Shown here in pieces: positions 57,476 to 64,000 of a stretch of 64,000 nucleotides of DNA (position 1 is the stretch's first letter; every line of letters starts with the position of its first letter). This stretch comes from Candidatus Aquidulcis sp. Its GTDB lineage: Bacteria > Chloroflexota > Anaerolineae > UBA4142. A program made the translations under genes and the position numbers. The notes below the pieces were generated by a model. The model was not told the origin of the DNA and did no database searches. It was given only the letters and a program-made list of their open reading frames with translations. Location: assembly GCA_020723345.1 (NCBI GenBank), contig DYJA01000016.1:1-64000 (forward strand). The letters run 5' to 3'.

Positions 57476-58198
57476 ATGCCCAAGTCCCAACTGTATCTGC
57501 AAACGCGCGAACACATTCTGGAATTGATCCACCAGCCCCGCATCCAACCCGGCGATCAACTGCCCAGTGAAACGGCGTTGAGCCAAACCCTCGGCGTCAG
57601 CCGCAACACCCTTCGCGACGCCCTCATGTCGCTGGAGCAAGACGGCATCGTGTTTCGTCGGCACGGCACCGGTACGTTCGTGGCGTCCTCGCCTCATCAT
57701 TTGAGAACCAGTCTGAACCGCATCCTCCCCATTCCCGAACTCATCGCGGCTTCGGGTTTCAAGCCGCAGATCGCAGAGTTGAAAATCAGTGCGCTCGTCG
57801 GTCCCTCGGATGCCCACCAGATCCTGGGGGTGCCGCCTACCGAGAAGATCCAAGCCGTCGCGCTGTTGCACTTGGCAGGCAAACGTCCCGCCGTCTATAT
57901 CACGTACTGGCTGAGTCCTGTTCTACGCGCGGATCACGTCCGCTGGGACACGTTCGATGGTCACATGCAGAATTTCATCGAACGCACATTCCACACGCGC
58001 ATTCAACGCTCGTACGTGCGAATCCACGCGGTTAGCGCGACGAAAGAACTCGCGGCTAAACTGAAAGTGAAAAAATCTAGTCCGCTCCTCAAATTGACGC
58101 ACGTGGCGTACACTTCGACCGATCAACCGGTGTACTGTAGCACATCGTACCAAGACTCGGAACTACTTGAAGTGACGGTCGTGCGTCACCGCAAATAA
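57476..58198 (+). CDS. GntR/HutC-family transcriptional regulator with UTRA domain
   Basis: A 240-residue regulator. The winged helix occupies about 5-75 (LYLQTREHILELIHQPRIQP, QLPSETALSQTLGVSRNTLR, DGIVFRRHGTGTFV) and a UTRA ligand-binding domain the rest (about 90-238). UTRA domains of HutC type bind small metabolites such as amino acid or sugar derivatives. It precedes a polyamine-type importer and likely controls it. ATG 57476 is used; TTG 57470 is possible. Confidence 0.9.
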   Translation: MPKSQLYLQTREHILELIHQPRIQPGDQLPSETALSQTLGVSRNTLRDALMSLEQDGIVFRRHGTGTFVASSPHHLRTSLNRILPIPELIAASGFKPQIAELKISALVGPSDAHQILGVPPTEKIQAVALLHLAGKRPAVYITYWLSPVLRADHVRWDTFDGHMQNFIERTFHTRIQRSYVRIHAVSATKELAAKLKVKKSSPLLKLTHVAYTSTDQPVYCSTSYQDSELLEVTVVRHRK

Positions 58199-58215
58199 TT
58201 TATGTCCCGGCCCGA

Positions 58216-58276
58216 GATCAACCTCGCGAAGGTTGACTTGAGGCAGACTCGAGATCGAGATCAACCTTCGCAAGGG
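58216..58276. repeat. Inverted repeat between gntR and the importer genes
   Basis: GATCAACCTCGCGAAGGTTG and, about 40 bp on, TCAACCTTCGCAAGG pair with one mismatch. The element is related to the one at 50655-50712. Confidence 0.65.
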
Positions 58277-58334
58277 TGTCGACAAGGACTGGACGATGAT
58301 TCCAGTCCATCGAAAAAATACTTTAGGAGGAAGT

Positions 58335-59534
58335 ATGAACGCCAAGAACAAAAAGTACGTGTGCCTCGTCGGCTTGCTGCTTGCCCTAACACTATTGGCA
58401 GCGTGCGCGCCCGCGCCGACGCCCGCGCCAACCGCCGCGCCGCCGACCGCCGCGCCCAAGCCAACCGTTGCGCCGACGGTTGCGCCAACTGCCGCGCCGG
58501 TCGCGACCACCGCGCCCACTGTCGCGCCGACGGCTGCGCCCAAGCCGACGGAGGCGACGCCCAACTTCGCCGGCAAGACGCTCAACGTCTCGTTCTTTGC
58601 CTTTAACGTCGATCTCATCAACAAAAACATCAATCAGCCCTTTGAGAAAAAGTACGGCGCAAAAATCGTGTACGACACCGGCAACAACGCCGACCGCCTC
58701 GCCAAACTTGTCGCGCGCAAAGACAATCCGAACATCGACGTCGTCGCGTTCTCGACCGAATTCTTGCTGCGCGCGGTTCAAGCCGGAGTCATTCAACCGT
58801 ACGATCCGGCGAAGATCAAAAACATCGATCAACTGTACGATTGGGCGAAAGATCCGCTCGGCAACAAGATGGGCGTCGGCTACACCATTTCCGGCTACAC
58901 CATGTTCTATCGCGAAGACAAAGTCAAAGAGCCGCTTACATCGTGGAAAGACTTGTGGCGTCCCGATTTGAAGGGGTACGTCTCGCTGCCCGACATCACC
59001 ACGACGAACGGTCCTGCGACGATTGCCTTGATCGCCAAAGCGTGGGGCGGCGATCTCAACAATGATCAAATCGCGTGGGACAAACTCGCCGAACTGAAAC
59101 CCAACCTGATCACCGCGTACAAAAATTCGGCGGAACTGATCACGCTCGTTCAGCAAGATGAAGTGTGGGTGTCCGGTTATTCGACGTTTGCGTGGGGCAA
59201 TTTGCTCAACACCAAGAAACCGCTCAAGTCCGTGGTACCGAAAGAAGGTCTCGTCGGCTTCGTCAACACGCTGAGCGTCGTCAAGGGCTCGCCGAACGCC
59301 GAACTCGCGCAGGCGTACATTGACTTTATGATCTCGGAACAAGTCCAACTCGCGGAAGCGCTCGATCTGGTGGACTCGCCCGCGAACAAAAACGTCAAGG
59401 TGCCAGCCGACATTGCGGCAAAGTTGACGTATGGCGACGATGTGATCAAGTCGCTCATGTTCCTGAACGATCAGCAAATCGCCAACAAGCGCCAAGGTTG
59501 GATCGATCGCTGGAACAAGTTGATGGCGAAATAA
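58335..59534 (+). CDS. Spermidine/putrescine-type ABC transporter substrate-binding lipoprotein
   Basis: A 399-residue lipoprotein with signal peptide and lipobox LLAAC (about residue 24), a Pro/Ala/Thr linker (about 26-75) and a PotD/PotF-like class II binding domain: TLNVSFFAFNVDLINKNINQ, DVVAFSTEFLLRAVQAGVIQ, GVGYTISGYTMFYREDKV, SGYSTFAWGNLLN. The ligand could be a polyamine or a related organic cation or acid. ATG 58335 follows AGGAGG. Confidence 0.85.
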   Translation: MNAKNKKYVCLVGLLLALTLLAACAPAPTPAPTAAPPTAAPKPTVAPTVAPTAAPVATTAPTVAPTAAPKPTEATPNFAGKTLNVSFFAFNVDLINKNINQPFEKKYGAKIVYDTGNNADRLAKLVARKDNPNIDVVAFSTEFLLRAVQAGVIQPYDPAKIKNIDQLYDWAKDPLGNKMGVGYTISGYTMFYREDKVKEPLTSWKDLWRPDLKGYVSLPDITTTNGPATIALIAKAWGGDLNNDQIAWDKLAELKPNLITAYKNSAELITLVQQDEVWVSGYSTFAWGNLLNTKKPLKSVVPKEGLVGFVNTLSVVKGSPNAELAQAYIDFMISEQVQLAEALDLVDSPANKNVKVPADIAAKLTYGDDVIKSLMFLNDQQIANKRQGWIDRWNKLMAK

Positions 59535-59540
59535 AATCGC

Positions 59541-59623
59541 GTAGGGGCGTTTCACACTTGCCCTGGCGGGGACGTGGCTGTGGCGAAGTACGCCACAGTC
59601 ATGCCAGGGTGAAACGCCCCTAC
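59541..59623. repeat. Long nested hairpin between the binding-protein and permease genes
   Basis: GTAGGGGCGTTTCAC (59541-59555) pairs with GTGAAACGCCCCTAC (59609-59623); inside lie CCCTGGC/GCCAGGG and GGCTGTGGCG/CGCCACAG. It can lower expression of the permeases relative to the binding protein, as is common in ABC importer operons, but it also belongs to the dispersed GTAGGGGCG family found inside other genes. Confidence 0.75.
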
Positions 59624-59633
59624 AAAAATATCA

Positions 59634-60461
59634 ATGCGCCAACTCTTTCAAACGCGCACGATTCTTCTGCTCATCACGCCCGCGCTGTCGTTTCTCGCGC
59701 TCTTCTTTTTGCTGCCGCTCGTGTTCGTGCTCGCGGACAGCGTGCGCGATCCGGGCGGCTTGACGCTGCAGCGCTACGGCGATTTTCTCGCGCAAGATCA
59801 AACGCGCAACGTGTACTTGCGCACGCTGCAACTCGGCGTGATCGTCACCGGACTGGCGGCGCTGATGGGCTATCCTGCCGCGTACCTCATCGCGCGGATG
59901 CCGGCGAATCGCCGCGCGCTCGCGATGTCGCTCGTCATTCTGCCGCTGCTGACCAATCCGGTCGCGCGCACGTACGCGTGGCTTGTGATCCTGGGACGCA
60001 ACGGATTCTTCAATCAAGCGATGGTCGGTCTCGGTCTTATCGCCGAGCCGATTCGGATTATCTACACCGAAAACGCGATCGTCATCGGGCTGCTGCAACT
60101 TTTCCTGCCGCTGATGGTACTCACGCTCGTCAGCGCGATGGAAAATATTCCGACCGACGTCGAAGAAGCCGCGCGCAGTTTAGGCGCAGGCGGACTGCAA
60201 ACATTTCTGCGCGTCATTCTGCCCCTCTCTGCCGACGGCTTGGTCTTGGGCGGCACGCTCGTTTTCACCGGCAGTATCACCGCGTACGTCACACCCGCGA
60301 TCCTTGGTGGCACGCGCGTGCTGATGCTCGCGACGCTTTTGCAGCAGCGCGCGATCGTGCTGCTCGACTGGAGCGGCGCGACGATCATCGCGGTCGTGAT
60401 GATCATGACGACGCTCTTGATAAACGGACTGTTACGTCAGTTGCGTCCTAGATCTGTGTAG
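59634..60461 (+). CDS. ABC transporter permease, PotB-like
   Basis: A 275-residue permease with six TM helices and the cytoplasmic coupling helix EEAARSLGAGGLQTFLRVIL. The first helix is an uncleaved signal-like segment (TILLLITPALSFLALFFLLP). It follows the binding-protein gene and forms the channel with the next permease. Confidence 0.88.
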   Translation: MRQLFQTRTILLLITPALSFLALFFLLPLVFVLADSVRDPGGLTLQRYGDFLAQDQTRNVYLRTLQLGVIVTGLAALMGYPAAYLIARMPANRRALAMSLVILPLLTNPVARTYAWLVILGRNGFFNQAMVGLGLIAEPIRIIYTENAIVIGLLQLFLPLMVLTLVSAMENIPTDVEEAARSLGAGGLQTFLRVILPLSADGLVLGGTLVFTGSITAYVTPAILGGTRVLMLATLLQQRAIVLLDWSGATIIAVVMIMTTLLINGLLRQLRPRSV

Positions 60462-60583
60462 TTCGACAATGGCAGATTTTCCCACCGATGGAAAGGAACA
60501 CAGAAAATAAAGCAGAGGACGAGCATCCGTGTGCCTTTCGATCAGTGGGGAGGGTATAATCTGAAATTTCCAAAGTAGTCAAA

Positions 60584-61363
60584 ATGAAGAAATCGCCTTT
60601 GCTCTACACTGCGTTCATCATCGTCTTTACATTCTTGTTGGGACCATTCCTCGTCATTCTCATCGCGTCTTTCAGCGGCGACGCGTCCATGGCGTTTCCG
60701 CCGAAAGGATTTTCGGTGCAGTGGTTCCAAAAAGTGCTTGACGTCCGGATGTTCCGCGACGCATTCTGGACGAGTTTGCAACTCGCCGTCGCGTCGACGC
60801 TCACCGCGTTGGTGCTTGGCACGCCGGTCGCATACGCGCTCGTGCGTTTCAAGTTTCGCGGGCAGAACGTCGTCGAGATTTTATTTTCATTGCCAGCGAT
60901 TGTACCAGAACTCGTCCTCGGTTTCGGGTTGCTGCAATATTTCGCGTTGCGGATGAACATGCCGATTTTTCCCGGCTTGTACTTTGGACACACCGCGATT
61001 CTCTTTCCGTACGCCGTGCGCGTCGTCTCGACGTCGCTTCGCAATTTCGATCCCGCCATCGAAGAAGCCGCGATCAGTCTGGGCGCGTCGCGGCTGAAAA
61101 GTTTTCTACTCGTCGTAATGCCGAATTTGCGCGCGGCATTTCTCGCCGCGTTCATCCTCGCGTTCATCACATCGTTCAACAACGTTTCGGTCTCGCTTTT
61201 TCTGACGGGACCCGGCGTCGCGACGCTACCGATTCAAATGCTCGCGTACATGGAAATGTATTTCGATCCAACCATTGCCGCGCTGTCATCGATCATCATC
61301 GTGATCACGTTCGCCATCGTGCAAACCGCCGAGCGCGCGTTCGGTATTTCGCAACATATTTGA
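60584..61363 (+). CDS. ABC transporter permease, PotC-like
   Basis: A 259-residue permease with six TM helices, signal-like start LLYTAFIIVFTFLLGPFLVI and coupling helix EEAAISLGASRLKSFLLVVM. The 122-bp spacer before it has a -10-like TATAAT at 60555-60560 but no good -35 box. It ends one base before a possible GTG of the ATPase gene. Confidence 0.88.
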   Translation: MKKSPLLYTAFIIVFTFLLGPFLVILIASFSGDASMAFPPKGFSVQWFQKVLDVRMFRDAFWTSLQLAVASTLTALVLGTPVAYALVRFKFRGQNVVEILFSLPAIVPELVLGFGLLQYFALRMNMPIFPGLYFGHTAILFPYAVRVVSTSLRNFDPAIEEAAISLGASRLKSFLLVVMPNLRAAFLAAFILAFITSFNNVSVSLFLTGPGVATLPIQMLAYMEMYFDPTIAALSSIIIVITFAIVQTAERAFGISQHI

Positions 61364-61372
61364 GTGAATCCA

Positions 61373-62434
61373 ATGTCATTTCTCGAACTCAACAACCTTC
61401 AAGTCGGCTACGAAAAAGATTCGTCGGTTCTCAACGATTTTCATTTGACCGTCGAGAAAGGCGAACTCGTTTCGCTGCTCGGTCCCAGTGGCTGCGGCAA
61501 AACGACGACGCTGCGAACGATTGCCGGTTTCATCGAGCCGACGCGCGGTCAAGTGCTGATCAACGCACGCGATTACACCCGAACGCCGCCGAACAAACGC
61601 AACATCGGTTTGGTGTTTCAGTCGTACGCGCTCTTTCCGCACCTTTCGATTTTTGAAAACGTCGCGTTCGGATTGCGGATGCGTCGCGTCAACACCAGCG
61701 ATACGAAAAAACGCGTCGCCGCCGCGCTCGCAATGGTCGATCTAACCGGCTATGAAAATCGTCTCCCGGCGCAACTCTCCGGCGGACAGCGGCAGCGCGT
61801 CGCGCTCGCGCGCGCGGTCGTCATCGAACCGGATTTGCTCTTGCTCGACGAGCCGCTGTCGAATCTTGACGCGAAATTGCGCGTCGGAATGCGCGCGGAA
61901 TTGCACCGCTTGCAACGACAGCTCGGACTCACCGCCGTCTACGTGACGCACGATCAAGTCGAGGCGATGAGTTTGTCCGACCGCGTCCTCGTGATGAACA
62001 AAGGCAAGATCGAACAAGAAGGCAAGCCGGAAGAAATTTTCTATCGCCCCGCGACGCCGTTCGTCGCGCGGTTTATGGGCTTTGACAATCAATTCGCCGG
62101 ACGCGTGAAAAACATCGGCGACAATCAGGTCGAGATCGAAGCCGGGACGTGTCGTCTAATCGCGCGTCCGCACTTTATTCCGGACGTGCGCGTCGGCGAT
62201 CCGGTCGACGTGCTGTTCCGCCCCGAAGTCGCGCAACTCGCGCGCGCGCCGGGCGATAACGCGATTCCCGGCGAGATCGTGTTCCGCACGTTTCAAGGCA
62301 GCACGGGCGAATACTTGGTGCGCTGCGCGCTCGGCGAATTCACCGTCGCGCTCGCGGAGACATCGCCATCGTTCACGCCGGGTGCGATTCACGTCGTCGT
62401 CGCGCCGGAGAATCTGATCGTCGAAAAACCGTAG
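61373..62434 (+). CDS. ABC transporter ATP-binding protein, PotA-like
   Basis: A 353-residue ATPase with Walker A GPSGCGKTTTLRT, Q-loop FQSYALFPHLSIFEN, signature LSGGQRQRVALARA, Walker B LLLLDEPLSNLDAKLR, H-loop VTHDQVEAMSLSD and a C-terminal TOBE domain (about 270-350). It powers the importer formed by the two permeases. ATG 61373 is preferred but GTG 61364 is possible. Its stop lies in the next repeat. Confidence 0.92.
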   Translation: MSFLELNNLQVGYEKDSSVLNDFHLTVEKGELVSLLGPSGCGKTTTLRTIAGFIEPTRGQVLINARDYTRTPPNKRNIGLVFQSYALFPHLSIFENVAFGLRMRRVNTSDTKKRVAAALAMVDLTGYENRLPAQLSGGQRQRVALARAVVIEPDLLLLDEPLSNLDAKLRVGMRAELHRLQRQLGLTAVYVTHDQVEAMSLSDRVLVMNKGKIEQEGKPEEIFYRPATPFVARFMGFDNQFAGRVKNIGDNQVEIEAGTCRLIARPHFIPDVRVGDPVDVLFRPEVAQLARAPGDNAIPGEIVFRTFQGSTGEYLVRCALGEFTVALAETSPSFTPGAIHVVVAPENLIVEKP

Positions 62435-62483
62435 GACAATTTTCTAAATTGCCTACGCACGACAATTTGAAAAATTGTCCTAC
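62431..62483. repeat. GTAGGACAATTTT inverted repeat supplying the potA stop
   Basis: GTAGGACAATTTT (62431-62443) and AAAATTGTCCTAC (62471-62483) are perfect inverted copies. The TAG in the left arm is the stop of the ATPase gene, and AGGAG just after the right arm serves the phosphorylase gene. Confidence 0.75.
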
Positions 62484-62492
62484 AGGAGAACC

Positions 62493-63227
62493 ATGACCGA
62501 GATTCAAAAACACATTCGCTGCAAACCCGGCGATGTCGCGCGGTACGTGCTTGTGCCCGGCGATCCAGGTCGCGTCAAGCGCATCGCCGAGCAAATGGAC
62601 GAAGCGCATCTCGTCGCGGAGAATCGCGAGTACGTGGTTTACACCGGCACGACCCAGGATGTGCCGGTGAGCGTTTGCTCGACCGGCATCGGCGGACCCG
62701 CCGCGTCCATCGCGATTGAAGAACTCGTCAAGGTTGGCGCGCAAGTTTTCATTCGCGTCGGTTCCGCGGGCGGACGGCAAGACGACATCGCGATCGGTAC
62801 GCCGGTCATCATCACCGCCGCGCATCGCGGTGAAGGCACGTCGAAAGTGTACCTGCCGGTTGAATTTCCCGCCGTCGCCGATCTCGACGTGACGAACGCG
62901 CTCGTCGCCGCGGCGCGTGAGAGCGGACAACCGTACCGCGTCGGCGTCGGTTTTACGCGCGATGCGTACTACGTGCAAGACAAGGCGTTGAATGAGTTGT
63001 TGAAAAGCGTCGGCGTCGTCGCGGCGGAGCAAGAGGCATCGCTGTTGTTCATCGTCGGCAGCGTGCGCCGCGTGCGCGTCGGCGCGATTGTTTCGACCGA
63101 TTCGAACATCTGGTTGCCGGTACAACCGACGCTCGAAGAAAAAGAAAAACTGTTTCGCATCGGCGAGAAAAAAGCGATCACGATCGCGTTACGCGCGGTG
63201 CAGATTCTTGCAGAGCGCGGAATATAA
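62493..63227 (+). CDS. Nucleoside phosphorylase (uridine phosphorylase-like)
   Basis: A 244-residue PNP/UDP-family enzyme that splits a nucleoside with phosphate. Motifs: YVLVPGDPGRVKRIAEQMDE, VSVCSTGIGGPAASIAIEEL, VFIRVGSAGGRQDDIAIGTP and the substrate-binding VVAAEQEASLLFIVGSVR. The ribose-binding Met-Glu of the family (EMEx) reads EQE, so specificity is uncertain. CAGGAG precedes ATG 62493. The adenine deaminase follows, suggesting nucleoside and base salvage. Confidence 0.87.
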   Translation: MTEIQKHIRCKPGDVARYVLVPGDPGRVKRIAEQMDEAHLVAENREYVVYTGTTQDVPVSVCSTGIGGPAASIAIEELVKVGAQVFIRVGSAGGRQDDIAIGTPVIITAAHRGEGTSKVYLPVEFPAVADLDVTNALVAAARESGQPYRVGVGFTRDAYYVQDKALNELLKSVGVVAAEQEASLLFIVGSVRRVRVGAIVSTDSNIWLPVQPTLEEKEKLFRIGEKKAITIALRAVQILAERGI

Positions 63228-63232
63228 CAATA

Positions 63233-63299
63233 GGACGCAGACGAACGCGGACAAACGCGGCTTTTGTTTTTCCGCGTCCATCCGCGTTCGTCCGCGTCC
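63233..63299. repeat. GGACGCAGACGAACGCGGA inverted repeat
   Basis: GGACGCAGACGAACGCGGA (63233-63251) and TCCGCGTTCGTCCGCGTCC (63281-63299) pair with one mismatch; the loop contains a T-run. A terminator role or a dispersed repeat are both possible. Confidence 0.7.
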
Positions 63300-63319
63300 C
63301 ATCTTTGCTTGAGTGAAAA

Positions 63320-64000
63320 ATGCTTCAGCTTGATTTGTTGATTTACCACGCGCGCATCGCCGATGTTTTTCGAATGCGCGTGTTCGATGGCTGGATCGGG
63401 ATTCGCGATGGACGATTCGTGTACGTCGAAGAGGGCGCGCCGCCAAAGGAAATCATCGCCGACGAAACGCGCGATCTCGGCGGGCGCGTGCTCGCGCCCG
63501 GCTTGATCGACGCGCACATGCACATTGAATCGTCGCTGTTGACGCCGCGCGCGTTCGCGCACGCGGTCATTCCTCATGGCACGACGGCGGTCCTCGCCGA
63601 TCCACACGAAGTCGCCAACGTTGCGGGCGAAGAAGGCGTGCGCTGGATGATCCGCGCGTCGCAGAATTTGCCGCTGCGGATTTTCTACGCGATTCCAAGT
63701 TGCGTCCCCGCGACCTCGCCCGAAATCGAATGGACGCGCGCGGTGTTCGATGCGACCACGGTGAAACGACTCGCGCGCGAACCCTCCGTGATCGCGCTCG
63801 GCGAAGTGATGGATTATGGGCAGGTTCTCGCGAACGGCGAACGCTTGCGCGGCATGGTGGACGCGGCACACGACGCGGGGCTGTTGGTCGAAGGACACAT
63901 CCCAACTTTGCGCGGCGCAGAGTTGTCGCATTATCTCGCGTGGCGCATCACCTCGGATCACACGTTGACGACGCCGGAGAAAATCCGCGAACAAATCTCC
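63320..64000 (+). CDS. ade: Adenine deaminase, N-terminal part
   Basis: The gene runs off the window after 227 codons. It belongs to the adenine deaminase (Ade) branch of the amidohydrolase superfamily, which converts adenine to hypoxanthine and ammonia. Evidence: GRVLAPGLIDAHMHIESSLL (metal-binding HxH), PHGTTAVLADPHEVANVAGE, GLGEVMDYGQVL-like text (ALGEVMDYGQVLANGERLRG) and VEGHIPTLRGAELSHYLAWR. ATG 63320 is close behind the repeat and preceded by GAGTGAAAA; no better ribosome-binding site is visible. Confidence 0.9.
   Translation, partial: MLQLDLLIYHARIADVFRMRVFDGWIGIRDGRFVYVEEGAPPKEIIADETRDLGGRVLAPGLIDAHMHIESSLLTPRAFAHAVIPHGTTAVLADPHEVANVAGEEGVRWMIRASQNLPLRIFYAIPSCVPATSPEIEWTRAVFDATTVKRLAREPSVIALGEVMDYGQVLANGERLRGMVDAAHDAGLLVEGHIPTLRGAELSHYLAWRITSDHTLTTPEKIREQIS

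Noticed and set aside
1-64000. Prophage or complete insertion sequence
   Set aside because: No transposase, integrase, capsid, terminase or portal-like protein was recognised; the dnaB-dnaD-loader cluster fits chromosomal replication genes.

Overview
The window looks like one contig of an uncultured, moderately high-GC bacterium, most probably a member of the Chloroflexota (Anaerolineae-like). The reasons are the lipoproteins with Thr/Pro-rich linkers and NBR1-type Ig-like domains, a seven-TM HD phosphohydrolase next to ybeY, a DnaB/DnaD/DnaC-like loader cluster, sigma70-type promoters with 17-bp spacers, and many dispersed palindromic repeats. No rRNA, tRNA, CRISPR array, intact transposase or phage gene was recognised. 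The lineage is an inference from gene content, not a database result.

Layout. 0-6.3 kb: the end of a branched-chain amino acid binding protein, a multi-hairpin spacer, two paralogous Ig-domain lipoproteins, a 182-bp element with terminal inverted repeats, two proteins with Lys/Ala/Pro-rich histone-H1-like segments and a very acidic Cys-motif protein. 6.3-14.5 kb: HD phosphohydrolase, YbeY, a HEAT-like protein, glutamate formimidoyltransferase, and a divergent ABC-2 exporter (ATPase against two permeases, one carrying a PrsW-like C-terminus). 14.5-25.3 kb: a GAF-GGDEF diguanylate cyclase, a giant GH13 protein, prepilin peptidase, membrane proteins, an EamA transporter, a GT-C-like glycosyltransferase and an FAD oxidoreductase. 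25.3-30 kb: a DUF4258/DUF2283 pair, a beta-helix protein, signal peptidase I, and RpiB plus DeoC, both with N-terminal helices resembling bacterial-microcompartment targeting peptides. 30-46 kb: an accessory zone with a DUF4062-STAND-TPR protein, a TIR-STAND-TPR protein, an AbiEii-like nucleotidyltransferase and a HicB-HicA-like pair (toxin frame broken), interleaved with glycerol kinase, SelB, a coiled-coil protein and an amidase. 46-52 kb: a zinc-ribbon membrane protein, bifunctional nuclease, dnaB-dnaD-loader, an AMMECR1 protein and lipoproteins. 53-57.4 kb: four consecutive secreted alpha/beta-hydrolase lipoproteins. 57.4-64 kb: a GntR regulator with its own promoter and a palindromic operator candidate, a polyamine-type ABC importer, a nucleoside phosphorylase and the start of adenine deaminase.

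How it works together. The clearest functional units are the replication trio, the GntR-PotDBCA-phosphorylase-adenine deaminase block (uptake plus nucleoside/purine salvage, connecting in principle to DeoC and RpiB), and the esterase lipoprotein array. The most unusual signal runs across all of them: several families of short palindromic repeats sit between genes and also inside reading frames without breaking them. They add peptide segments to two STAND proteins, glycerol kinase, the GH13 protein, an amidase and an ABC permease, form the n-regions of two lipoprotein signal peptides, and supply stop codons. A tandem 2 x 146 bp copy of one element contains a hairpin in opposite orientations, which swaps an in-frame stop for read-through.
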